Source: Planctomycetales bacterium (lineage in GTDB: Bacteria; Planctomycetota; Planctomycetia; Pirellulales; Pirellulaceae). From it: a DNA stretch of 38,661 nt. The notes below the pieces were generated by a model that was given only the letters and a program-made list of their open reading frames with translations, had not been told where the DNA came from and did not search any database. Of this stretch, positions 6,622 through 14,895 are shown one piece after another. The stretch lies in contig JAGQPS010000018.1 in NCBI GenBank assembly GCA_020426595.1, forward strand, positions 1 to 38,661, in the 5' to 3' direction. Position 1 is the stretch's first letter, and every line of letters starts with the position of its first letter. The position numbers were made by a program, and so were the translations under genes.

Positions 6622-9387
6622 CTAGGCGGGCGGGTCCAACCTCGCGACATCGTCGGAGCTGGATGGCCGAGAGTGCTCTGGCCGAGGGTAAAAACGTGCG
6701 ACCATCGCCAGGTACGCGGGCAAGAGCAGCGGTCGGACGACAAAGGTATCGAGCAAGACTCCGATCGTGAGCGCGACTCCCATCTGAATCATCCCCTGCA
6801 ACGATCCTCCGGAAGGCGTGAGCCAGTCCTTTAGCGGGCCGAGCCAAGCGGGGAGAGCGTGATGCCACGCTGGGCTGGTCATCGACACGAATGTCCCGGC
6901 CATGATCGCCCCGCAACTACTGATGATGCCACCGGTTCGCGACATCGCGAGTCGCAGTCCCAAGAGCGGTCCATGACGCCGTTGTTCCTCGAAAACACGC
7001 GAGGCGAGGTAAACGTTGTAGTCCTCGCCCACCGCGACCAAGATCACGAATAGGAACAGCGGCACCTTCCACTCGAGTCCCACGTAGTTGTCGCCGTAGG
7101 CCCACGAGAACGCGAGGTCGGCGAGACCGACCGTGACGAGGTAGCTAAAGACGACGCTCAGAATCATGTAGGCGCACGTGATGGGGTGCCGAAGAATCAC
7201 GACCAACACCAGATAGACCGCCAGCACGGTGAGCCACTCGATGCGCCACGAGTCGGCGACGGTGACTTCCCGTAGGTCGTGAACCGCCGCGGAGGTGCCG
7301 GCGACGGAAAACCTCGCTTGGCTCCAGAAAGAATCGGCGGAATCGGCCTTGTCCTTCAAACGGTCCAGAAGCTGATCGATCGTCGCCGTGGCCTCGGGAG
7401 AGAACGCATCGGTATCGAGGACCGCATCGAAACGAATGACCGCGCCGAGGTCTCCGCTGGCGGCGTTTTGAACTGGGGGAGCGGCGAACAAGGCGTGAAT
7501 CGAATCGAGCGACTTGATGGAGGCCTGGGAGATGCCGGTGGCCGAACCACGATGTCCCAGAGGCGCTTCGGGACTTCGCACGTACTGCACGTGCGGCAGT
7601 TGCTCCAGCTCAACAGCCAATTCGCCCGCGGCGGTAAAGGCGGGCGGCGTGAGTCGGCCGTCCCCCCAAGCTTGAGTCGACTCCGGTAGCTCGGCCAAAA
7701 TCACGATCGGGCCGCTTTCTCCGATCGGAAAATGGGACCGCAGCATGTCGGTTCCCTGTCGGCTCGGACGCTCCGCATCGAGTCCCGCCAACAAGTCATA
7801 GGTCACCTTGCTTTGTTGGTGCCAGCCGTGCCAAGCGAACGGCACGAGCACGACCAACGCTCCCAACAGCCACTTCCCCGGATGCGCGACAACCCAGCCG
7901 GAAAGCCGCGACCAAAGGCCTGGCGGTAGTTGGGACGAGCCTTCATCCATTTCCGGCGGGAGTTTGCCGGGCCAAAACAACCAACGACTCAAGCCCACCA
8001 ACAACGCGGGCGTGAGCGTTAAACAAGCCGCGAGCGAAACCAGCAACGCGATGCCGATGGCCGGACCGCTGAGTTGAAGTTTCCCGAACTGCGCGAACGC
8101 CATCATGCCGAGCCCGAGGACCGTCGTCAGCGCGCTGGCCATGATCGCCGGGCCGACCTGCGTGAGCGACTCGGCGATCGCGATGCGTCGGTCTCGATCG
8201 CCCGCCGAATTCTCACGCGTTCGCGCGATCAGGAACAGACAAAAGTCGGTACCCGCGCCAAAGAGAATCACGACGACGAAGATGCGAGTCGTCTTGAAAA
8301 CGGCGAAACCCCACCACTCCCAACCGGTCCATACGTCGACCTGCGTGGCGAGAGCCAAGAGCCGCAGGGCGACATCCAAGGAGACTCCGATCGTGATCAA
8401 GGGAACGAGAATCATAAGCGGCGCTCGGTACACGAGCGCGAGGATGACCGTCACGAAAACGATCGTGGTCCACTCGGTGTTGCTGACCGCCTCGGCGCTG
8501 GCCGCCAACAAATCGCTTCCGACCGCCGCCGAACCGGAAATGCCGATCTCAGGCGGATCGTCACTATGAAGCTTCACCCAGGCTCGCACCTCGTCCAGTT
8601 CACCTTGCACGCGCTGGAACAGCTCGACGTTGCGTACCTCAAGGAACTCGCTGTCGAGGTGCAACACGATCAGCCGAGCGATCGCGACCGAATCGCGGAG
8701 GTCCATCAGCGCCGAACCAATGCCCTCGGTCCGCCAGGTCCACACTTTCTCGATGGGAAAGCCGCTGGTCGCGTCGGGGCGTGTCACTTGTTCGATCGCC
8801 GGATCAAGATCGACGGCCGTTTCCCGCAGCTCATCCGCCTGCGACGCATCCCCCGCGAGCTCCATCGCCCAGGAACGCGCGAGCAGACAGCGAGCGATCG
8901 GTGAGGGTTGATTTGGAACGAGCCAGGGAGGCGCATCCTCCGCGTCGCTCGGGCGAGTTTCGTAAAGAGCTTGAGTCAACGAGAGCGCGCGGCCGTAGTG
9001 TTCGAACGCGGTTCGAGCCAACCGCTCGCGCTCGTCACCTGTCGCCTGCTCGGCTCGAGCCACGAACGAATCGCCGGCGATGAGGGTCAAGCGACGCGCC
9101 ACGTCGTAGGCGGCCGCCAAATCGACTTCCGACCCCGGCGGCTCATGCCGGCCGACGATCACCACCATATGGCTTCGCGCGAATAGGTTGGGAAACCGAG
9201 TCTCAAGCACTTCCTGCCCGGCGACACTCGGGCATTCGGTCGGCAGGTACTGGAAATCGCCATCCTCGGTGACTTGGTCCCAAGGAGGAGCGACGAGGCG
9301 CGCAGCGACTAGCAGAACTCCCCAAGCCACAAGTACCCAGAGCCAGTGTCGCGTGATCAGGTTGGCGAGTCGCCTCGTCAAATCCAT
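6622..9387 (-). CDS. MMPL/RND-family membrane exporter with a large helical insertion
   Basis: This 921-residue protein has an N-terminal membrane helix (about 13-33), a first extracytoplasmic porter domain, a membrane block (about 305-475), a second porter domain (about 530-700) and a second membrane block (about 712-900). Both membrane blocks contain the MMPL motif: GTDFCLFLIARTRE at 379-392 and GEDYNVYLASR at 787-797, whose aspartates are associated with proton coupling. MMPL proteins export lipids, hopanoids or other hydrophobic compounds. Residues about 105-205 form an alanine- and leucine-rich helical insertion that resembles tetratricopeptide repeats. The gene follows pyrB on the same strand after 170 bases and lacks an adjacent membrane-fusion or outer-membrane partner. 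Confidence 0.88.
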   Translation of the reverse strand: MDLTRRLANLITRHWLWVLVAWGVLLVAARLVAPPWDQVTEDGDFQYLPTECPSVAGQEVLETRFPNLFARSHMVVIVGRHEPPGSEVDLAAAYDVARRLTLIAGDSFVARAEQATGDERERLARTAFEHYGRALSLTQALYETRPSDAEDAPPWLVPNQPSPIARCLLARSWAMELAGDASQADELRETAVDLDPAIEQVTRPDATSGFPIEKVWTWRTEGIGSALMDLRDSVAIARLIVLHLDSEFLEVRNVELFQRVQGELDEVRAWVKLHSDDPPEIGISGSAAVGSDLLAASAEAVSNTEWTTIVFVTVILALVYRAPLMILVPLITIGVSLDVALRLLALATQVDVWTGWEWWGFAVFKTTRIFVVVILFGAGTDFCLFLIARTRENSAGDRDRRIAIAESLTQVGPAIMASALTTVLGLGMMAFAQFGKLQLSGPAIGIALLVSLAACLTLTPALLVGLSRWLFWPGKLPPEMDEGSSQLPPGLWSRLSGWVVAHPGKWLLGALVVLVPFAWHGWHQQSKVTYDLLAGLDAERPSRQGTDMLRSHFPIGESGPIVILAELPESTQAWGDGRLTPPAFTAAGELAVELEQLPHVQYVRSPEAPLGHRGSATGISQASIKSLDSIHALFAAPPVQNAASGDLGAVIRFDAVLDTDAFSPEATATIDQLLDRLKDKADSADSFWSQARFSVAGTSAAVHDLREVTVADSWRIEWLTVLAVYLVLVVILRHPITCAYMILSVVFSYLVTVGLADLAFSWAYGDNYVGLEWKVPLFLFVILVAVGEDYNVYLASRVFEEQRRHGPLLGLRLAMSRTGGIISSCGAIMAGTFVSMTSPAWHHALPAWLGPLKDWLTPSGGSLQGMIQMGVALTIGVLLDTFVVRPLLLPAYLAMVARFYPRPEHSRPSSSDDVARLDPPA

Positions 9388-9557
9388 AGCGGGGATCGCG
9401 TTTGAAGGAGGATGGCCACGCCAGCGGAGCTCGGTTGCGAGGATTCGCGATCATTCCACGTGGAGAGTGACTTCCCCGAGTCACCCCACACACATGCCGT
9501 TCAACGCGATTCGTATTTCGGCCGTCGATCGTAGCGCTTCCGTCATGCCGACGAGAA

Positions 9558-10772
9558 CTACCGAGTCCGCGTGTTGGAATCGCTCCCGTCCTTAAAGGCT
9601 TGGTCATACAGGTCGTACAGGTCGTCCACGACGTTGAACAGATGAACCAACAGAGCCGCCCGGGCCCACATCCCGTTGCGGGCCTGGCGGAAGTACATCG
9701 CTCGCGGATCTTGATCGATGTCGGTCGGAATTTCCTGGACGACCGAGTCCCGCGGGAACGGATGCAGGATCGGCGCGTACGACTTCATTCTCGCCACGCG
9801 TTCGGGCGTCAGCAGGAATGGAGCAAGATCGAGCGAGCCGATCTCGGCCTCTTGCTGCGACGAGTTGTGTTCGCGCTGGATCCGCGTCATGTACAGACAG
9901 TCAAGTCGCTCGAGAATCGGCACGCCGTCCAAGGTCGCGTCCAGCGAATCGAACTCGTGCAGGTTGATTCCCGCGTCGACCAAACGATTGCGCAGGTCGA
10001 CATCCAGTTGCAACGTTTCGTGATTTGGAGCGATGAAGTACATCGTGACTCCCTCGAACAGCGACAACAGTTCGACCAGCGAGCGGACCGTACGGCCGCG
10101 GCCGAGGTCACCGCAGAAAGCGTAGACCTTGCGATCGGGACCGAGCGTCAAATCGGTGTACTTGCGCCGCAGGTCGTGGAAGCGGCTGCGACGAGTCCCC
10201 TCATGGTGGTCGAACTGAAAGGTGCGTTGGATCGTGTAGACATCGAGCAACGCCTGAGTCGGATGTTGATCGGTTCCGGCTCCACCATTGATGATCGGCA
10301 CGCTACGCCGCTCTTGCCTCTCGAGATCGTTCATCAAGTAGGCGCAGCACTCGGCGAAATCCGGCAGTTTGCTCCGCATGATGATGATGTCGAAGTAGCT
10401 ACTGAACATGCGGATCGAATCGAGCGGGCTCTCGCGTTTCACCTCGCTCGACGTGCTGGGATCGCGGACTTCGTTGCAGGTGAGCCCGAGAATCTGGCAG
10501 GCCGCCATGAACGAGAGAAACGTGCGAGTCGAAGGCTGAGTGAAATACAGCATCGCTCGCTTGTGCGAAAGCAGGTGCCGAAGGTCGTCACTCCCCTGCT
10601 TCGATTTGGAGAGTTCCCGGATCTTGTCGGCCATCGCGCAGAGTTTGTCGAGCAACGAACGGTTGAACTGCGAGGCGAACAGGACGTGCTTGAGCCTTCC
10701 CTCTCGCTCGAAATCATTGGCCCTCATCCGAACGGGGCGTTTGAGCTGCCACTCGTAATCCGAGAGGTCCAT
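9558..10772 (-). CDS. pyrB: Aspartate carbamoyltransferase, catalytic chain, variant form
   Basis: The 404-residue protein has the ligand-binding elements of transcarbamylases: STRT at 81-84 for carbamoyl phosphate, a lysine in the 80s-loop region (K112, in SEVKRESPLDSIRMF), R133, HPTQ at 170-173, R297/Q299 in MTRIQREH and the HPFP loop at 337-340. The last two elements point to aspartate as co-substrate, so it should make carbamoyl-aspartate for pyrimidine synthesis. It is about 90 residues longer than E. coli PyrB: a longer N-terminus, a basic insertion at about 185-213 and an acidic C-terminal extension. Q79 replaces the glutamate that precedes STRT in the usual signature (F-x-E-x-S-T-R-T). 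No pyrI regulatory gene is adjacent. I use the ATG at 10772; TTG codons at 10799 and 10796 would add nine or eight residues. Confidence 0.85.
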   Translation of the reverse strand: MDLSDYEWQLKRPVRMRANDFEREGRLKHVLFASQFNRSLLDKLCAMADKIRELSKSKQGSDDLRHLLSHKRAMLYFTQPSTRTFLSFMAACQILGLTCNEVRDPSTSSEVKRESPLDSIRMFSSYFDIIIMRSKLPDFAECCAYLMNDLERQERRSVPIINGGAGTDQHPTQALLDVYTIQRTFQFDHHEGTRRSRFHDLRRKYTDLTLGPDRKVYAFCGDLGRGRTVRSLVELLSLFEGVTMYFIAPNHETLQLDVDLRNRLVDAGINLHEFDSLDATLDGVPILERLDCLYMTRIQREHNSSQQEAEIGSLDLAPFLLTPERVARMKSYAPILHPFPRDSVVQEIPTDIDQDPRAMYFRQARNGMWARAALLVHLFNVVDDLYDLYDQAFKDGSDSNTRTR

Positions 10773-11373
10773 CGTCGTGATTCCGTGAGGGATCAACAAC
10801 GAACGCCAGCCATCGGAGTTCCAGATTCGACTCGAGATCGTTTCTCGGGGCGAGTAGCTGGTGCGATCGTTGCAATCGGTTCAGAAGATGCGAAACAGCA
10901 CACCGGGAGCCCAAGTGGGTCGCCGAGCGGTTCGGATGGTCCCCAAACGCGACCCATCCCCACCGCGACGCCCATAAGATAACGGGTGAGCGGGATCGGC
11001 GCCTATTGGACGCCCGCTGGCCGGTCGCACCCCTGAAAACGCTTGCCGAACCAGTGATTGTCCGAGTGGACCAGCGTCTCGCCGACGGATGGGCGTGGGA
11101 TCCGAGCCCCCAGAGGGCCCGCCGCGAATCCTCTGAGTGAACCGGGCTTACCGACGCTTTTCGCGGACTCGAGGGCCCCCGCGTCCGTCCACCGCGAAAC
11201 CCGCCACTTCATGGTCTCGCGTCCCACTCGTTCTGGACTAAGCTGGATAGCTGGGCGAAACCTCTTCAACCATCGAGGTTCCGTTCCTGGTCCAGGTGCC
11301 CGTGGTCAATCGCCGGATCCCGTGGCGCTCTTCACGTCTAGCTCGTACTCCCTCCAACCCTTGAAGACCCACC
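10773..11373. other. Divergent intergenic region between pyrB and the DapA-family gene
   Basis: About 600 bases should hold promoters for both divergent genes. I see no convincing promoter pair, RNA gene or conserved open frame. A small inverted repeat, CAGAGG/CCTCTG, lies at 11111-11135. Confidence 0.45.
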
Positions 11374-12381
11374 ATGGCATCCAGCGGGCGTTTAAGCGGC
11401 ATCTTCACTCCCAATATCGTGCCCCTGGATTCGCGGGGTGACATCGCCGAGGGCGAGTTGCGTCGCTATGTCGATTGGTTGATCGACCATGGCGTGCACG
11501 GGTTGTATCCCAACGGGTCGACCGGGGAGTTCTTGCGGTTCACTCCGGAAGAGCGTCGTCGCATCATCGAGATCATCGCCGATCAAACCGCCGGCCGCGT
11601 ACCGATTCTGGCTGGCGCGGCCGAAGCGAACGTGCGAGAAACGATTTCGGCGTGCGAGTACTACTACGAACTCGGCACGCGCGCCGTCGCGATCGTGTCT
11701 CCGTTCTACTACCGACTGACGAGCGAAGGCGTGTACGCCTATTTCAAGGAGATCGCCGACAACTCGCCGATCGACATCACGCTTTACAACATTCCTCTCT
11801 TCGCTTCACCGATCGACGTGCCGACGGTCAAACGATTGGCGGAAGAGTGCCCACGAGTGGTGGCGATCAAGGATTCCTCGGGCGACTTGCCGCACATGAT
11901 GCGCATGATCGCGGAAGTGCGTCCGCTGCGACCCGATTTCTCGTTCCTCACCGGTTGGGACGCGGCGCTCATGCCGATGCTGCTCATCGGATGCGATGGA
12001 GGCACGAATGCGACGAGCGGTGTCGTGCCCGAGATCACCCGCCGGCTGTACGAGCTGACGATGGCTGGCAAGATCGACGAGGCTCGTGACTTGCAGTACC
12101 GCTTGTTGCCTCTGTTCGATTCGATGCTGTACTCGGCGGAATTCCCCGAGGGCTTCCGTGCGGCCTTGAAGCTCCGTGGCTTCGAGCCCGGACGGGGACG
12201 ACAACCGCAAAGCGCGGTGCAGCAAGAGGCTCTGACTCGGTTGGCCGATCAACTACAGTGTCTCTTGGCCGCCGAGGGCTTCACGAAGGAGCCAATCGGA
12301 GGCTGCGGCGTGAATGGTGGAGTCGATCCCCAGCAAGTCGCTCGAATCGTGCAACAAGTCCTAAGTCAGCTCAAGAGCTAG
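11374..12381 (+). CDS. DapA-family class I aldolase/lyase with encapsulation-peptide-like C-terminal tail
   Basis: Residues 5-300 form a dihydrodipicolinate synthase/N-acetylneuraminate lyase-type TIM barrel. The Schiff-base lysine is K166 in [10 protein letters not shown], the catalytic tyrosine is Y138 in LYNIP, and NGSTGE (47-52) is the usual carboxylate-binding loop. The arginine that follows YNxP in true DHDPS is replaced (YNIPLFASP), so a catabolic aldolase or lyase is more likely than DapA. At 335 residues the protein is about 40 longer than the family norm. The extra part is a glycine-rich linker (GGCGVNGG, about 309-316) followed by a predicted amphipathic helix at 317-334 ([18 protein letters not shown]). 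That layout resembles microcompartment encapsulation peptides. The gene faces polX, 18 bases away. The substrate is unknown. Confidence 0.85.
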   Translation: MASSGRLSGIFTPNIVPLDSRGDIAEGELRRYVDWLIDHGVHGLYPNGSTGEFLRFTPEERRRIIEIIADQTAGRVPILAGAAEANVRETISACEYYYELGTRAVAIVSPFYYRLTSEGVYAYFKEIADNSPIDITLYNIPLFASPIDVPTVKRLAEECPRVVAIKDSSGDLPHMMRMIAEVRPLRPDFSFLTGWDAALMPMLLIGCDGGTNATSGVVPEITRRLYELTMAGKIDEARDLQYRLLPLFDSMLYSAEFPEGFRAALKLRGFEPGRGRQPQSAVQQEALTRLADQLQCLLAAEGFTKEPIGGCGVNGGVDPQQVARIVQQVLSQLKS

Positions 12382-12399
12382 GCGTGCAGCGATTGAGCT

Positions 12400-14145
12400 C
12401 TATCGCCGGTTTCGCTTCCAGGCGATGAAGCCATCGGCATCTCGAGTGTTGAGCACGTCGTTGGCGGTGAGTCCGCCGCGACGCGCTTGGATGACTCCAC
12501 ACCGGAGCACGGTTAGACCCGAGACACTATGCGCGTCGCTGCTAATCGTGACGGGGATGCCTAACTCGGCGCACCGAGCGACTTGTACGTCATCCAAATC
12601 GAGGCGATGGGGATTTGCGTTGAGTTCGAGCGCCTTGCCGTGTTCCACGCACGCTTGCATCACCGCCGGCAGGTCGACTTCATAAGGCTCGCGGCGCAGC
12701 AACAGGCGGCCGGTGGGATGGGCGATCACGTCGACCGAAGGATGTCGAACCGCGTTGAGCATCCGCTCCGTGATCTGCTCCCGCGGCTGATTCTGACCGT
12801 AGTGGATACTGGCGGTCACCCAGTCGGCCTGAGCGAGTACCTCGTCCGACAGGTCCATCGTGCCATCCTCGAGGATATCGCATTCGATGCCTTTCAGGAT
12901 GCGAAAGCCCAGTTCCTGGCTCCAGGCACGATCGAGTTCATCGACCTCGCGCCACTGCGCTAACAACCGTTCCTCATCCAGCCCTCGCGCCATCGCGACT
13001 CGCTGGGAGTGATCCGAGATCACGATGTAACGCAGCCCAAGGTCGTACGCTCCACGCGCCATTTCCTCGATGCTCGCCGTGCCATCGGTCGCGGTGGTGT
13101 GCATGTGCAAGTCGCCTCGCAGATCGCTCAATTCGATCAGCGGCGGGAGCTCGGCGGGGCGCGAATCTTGGAACTCGAGTCGAGCCTCGCGCAGTTCCGG
13201 CGGGAACCAGGGCCAGCCAATGGCCTCGTAGACGTCGGCTTCCGTTCGTCCCGCGATCCAGGTTTCGCTTTCCCCTTCGACTCGGAACACGCCCCACTCG
13301 TTGATTTTCAAGCCGAGTTGCTTGGCATGGGCGCGGACCTTGACGTTGTGGGCCATCGAACCGGTGAAGTACTGCAGCGCCGAGCCAAACGACTCATCCG
13401 GCACGACGCGCAGGTCGATTTGAAAACCGTTCCGCAATCGCACGCTCATCTTGGTTTCGCCACGCGCGATGACTTCACGCACATCGTCGAATTCCGCCAG
13501 ACGATCCATGACGGCGGCTCCATCGGGAGCCACGACGATCAGGTCGAGGTCGCCCACCGTCTCGCGCCCGCGCCGCAGGCTTCCCGCGAATTCCAGTTTC
13601 TCGTGAGCGACCCCGTCGAGATGATCGCGCAGGCGGCAGGCGATCGCCTCGGCATCACTACGCAGCAGTCGCTGTTGGCTCGAACGCGCGATCGAGAGCC
13701 CTTCCAGGATCGTCGTTTCGGTCTTGGCTCCGAATCCCTTGAGCTTGCGTAGCTCCTGGTTCTGGCAGGCTTGTTCGAGCTTGTCGAGCGAGTCGATCTT
13801 CAGCTCCTGAAACAACGTGGCCGCTTTCTTGGGGCCGAGTCCTGGGACCCGCAACAAGTCGAGGACTCCGTCGGGCAACTGTCGACGCAGTTCCTCGAGC
13901 TGCGGAATCGCTCCATCAAGGACGAGCGCCCGCATCTTCTCGCCAACCGCCTCGCCAATTCCCTCGATCGACGTTGGATCGAAGGTCGGGTCAGCCAAAC
14001 GCGACGAGAGAGGTTGTAGCCAACCACGAATGACACGAGCGGCGTTTCGGTAGGCGCGGACTCGGAACGAGTTGGCTCCCTGGAACTCCAGGAGATCGGC
14101 CAATGTTTCGAATTCATCCGCGATGGCGTCGTTGGACCAGCTCAC
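12400..14145 (-). CDS. polX: DNA polymerase X family protein (PolX) with PHP exonuclease domain
   Basis: The roughly 581-residue protein has an N-terminal helix-hairpin-helix region, the family X polymerase core with the catalytic aspartates in VGDLDLIVVAPD and FQIDLRV, and the thumb motif FTGSMAHNVKVRAHA. A C-terminal PHP domain starts at DLHMHTTATDGT. Further metal ligands lie in VISDHSQR, GIECDIL, ASIHYG, VIAHPTGR and SSDAHS. Bacterial PolX fills gaps in base excision repair and the PHP domain adds 3'-5' exonuclease or AP endonuclease activity. The start overlaps the end of the upstream DinB gene: GTG at 14145 forms GTGA with its stop and has GGGAG 8 bases upstream, which suggests translational coupling. 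A TTG at 14148 is an alternative. Confidence 0.92.
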   Translation of the reverse strand: MSWSNDAIADEFETLADLLEFQGANSFRVRAYRNAARVIRGWLQPLSSRLADPTFDPTSIEGIGEAVGEKMRALVLDGAIPQLEELRRQLPDGVLDLLRVPGLGPKKAATLFQELKIDSLDKLEQACQNQELRKLKGFGAKTETTILEGLSIARSSQQRLLRSDAEAIACRLRDHLDGVAHEKLEFAGSLRRGRETVGDLDLIVVAPDGAAVMDRLAEFDDVREVIARGETKMSVRLRNGFQIDLRVVPDESFGSALQYFTGSMAHNVKVRAHAKQLGLKINEWGVFRVEGESETWIAGRTEADVYEAIGWPWFPPELREARLEFQDSRPAELPPLIELSDLRGDLHMHTTATDGTASIEEMARGAYDLGLRYIVISDHSQRVAMARGLDEERLLAQWREVDELDRAWSQELGFRILKGIECDILEDGTMDLSDEVLAQADWVTASIHYGQNQPREQITERMLNAVRHPSVDVIAHPTGRLLLRREPYEVDLPAVMQACVEHGKALELNANPHRLDLDDVQVARCAELGIPVTISSDAHSVSGLTVLRCGVIQARRGGLTANDVLNTRDADGFIAWKRNRR

Positions 14146-14642
14146 CAAGTCATCTCCCGCGTGGGCTCGAGTCCCAACATCGTTCGTTTGAGGTTGAGGT
14201 GCCGACGGTGGCTCTCGATGTGTTCGACGTAAACTCGCACCAATTGCCCAAGTGACATCGGACCGTTCTCGCTATGCGTGCCGGTACGGGCGAAGTCGTC
14301 CGGGGTAAGAGCGGAGAGAATCGCGTGCAGGTCGAGTCGATGAAGGCGGAACAGTTCGGCCAAACGCTCGAGCGATCGAGTCGCCGGGGACAAGCGAGCG
14401 AGGAATGCGTTCTCGTCGTACGCCCAGAACGAAGGTCCCGGCTCCGCGATCACCCGTCGTAAACGCCAGCCGCCCACGAGGTCGGCGTCGACGCAATGAA
14501 CGACCAATTCACGAATGGACCACTTGCCTTCCACCAGACGGGCATCGAGCTGCTCGGCCGGTACGCCCGCGAGTGCTTCCGCGGGGAATGTCGCCTGAGC
14601 CGCGAATCGCTCGAGCCAAATCGGATCCCACTCATTCGTCAT
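14142..14642 (-). CDS. DinB-like four-helix metalloprotein
   Basis: The 166-residue protein matches the DinB/DUF1572-like fold. Residues near the N-terminus (GKWSIRELVVHCVDAD) give the first metal-binding histidine, and YVEHIESHRRH near the C-terminus gives the other two. Members of this superfamily include bacillithiol and mycothiol transferases and damage-inducible proteins of unknown role; the exact reaction cannot be told. It is the first gene of a two-gene unit with polX, overlapping it by a few bases, so the two are probably translated from one mRNA. Confidence 0.8.
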   Translation of the reverse strand: MTNEWDPIWLERFAAQATFPAEALAGVPAEQLDARLVEGKWSIRELVVHCVDADLVGGWRLRRVIAEPGPSFWAYDENAFLARLSPATRSLERLAELFRLHRLDLHAILSALTPDDFARTGTHSENGPMSLGQLVRVYVEHIESHRRHLNLKRTMLGLEPTREMTW

Positions 14643-14820
14643 TGGATTGGCCTTGTCGTTCTGCTTCGTTCATCCATCCCAATCGGATGGTTTTCGCGGG
14701 GGCTGGGCGACATGATTCACGCGTCGACTCGTCCGCCCGCCTCGCGATTATAGGGTCGGTTGGCCTCGGAGCTCAGGGGAGGCTCCATTGCTTCAAGCAC
14801 GTCCCCCAAGCATCATGGAT

Positions 14821-14845
14821 ACCGGCCGTCGGCCGGTTTTCTTGA
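14821..14845 (+). terminator. Orphan intrinsic terminator upstream of the SelA-like gene
   Basis: ACCGGCC at 14821-14827 pairs perfectly with GGCCGGT at 14831-14837 around the loop GTC, followed by TTTCTTGATTTT. This is a textbook rightward terminator. No rightward gene ends upstream of it: the nearest gene is leftward (DinB, starting at 14642). It therefore ends either a small unannotated transcript from 14643-14820 or an attenuated leader of the SelA-like gene. Confidence 0.7.
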
Positions 14846-14895
14846 TTTTGGACCCTTCCCATCGACTCGCCTTTCTTGTTTCGAGCTGATCACCC

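Noticed and set aside
8074-8904. Open frame of 276 codons on the plus strand
   Set aside because: It is a shadow of the MMPL gene on the other strand; high GC makes long antisense frames common here. The same holds for 9600-10982 opposite pyrB and 13009-13752 opposite polX.
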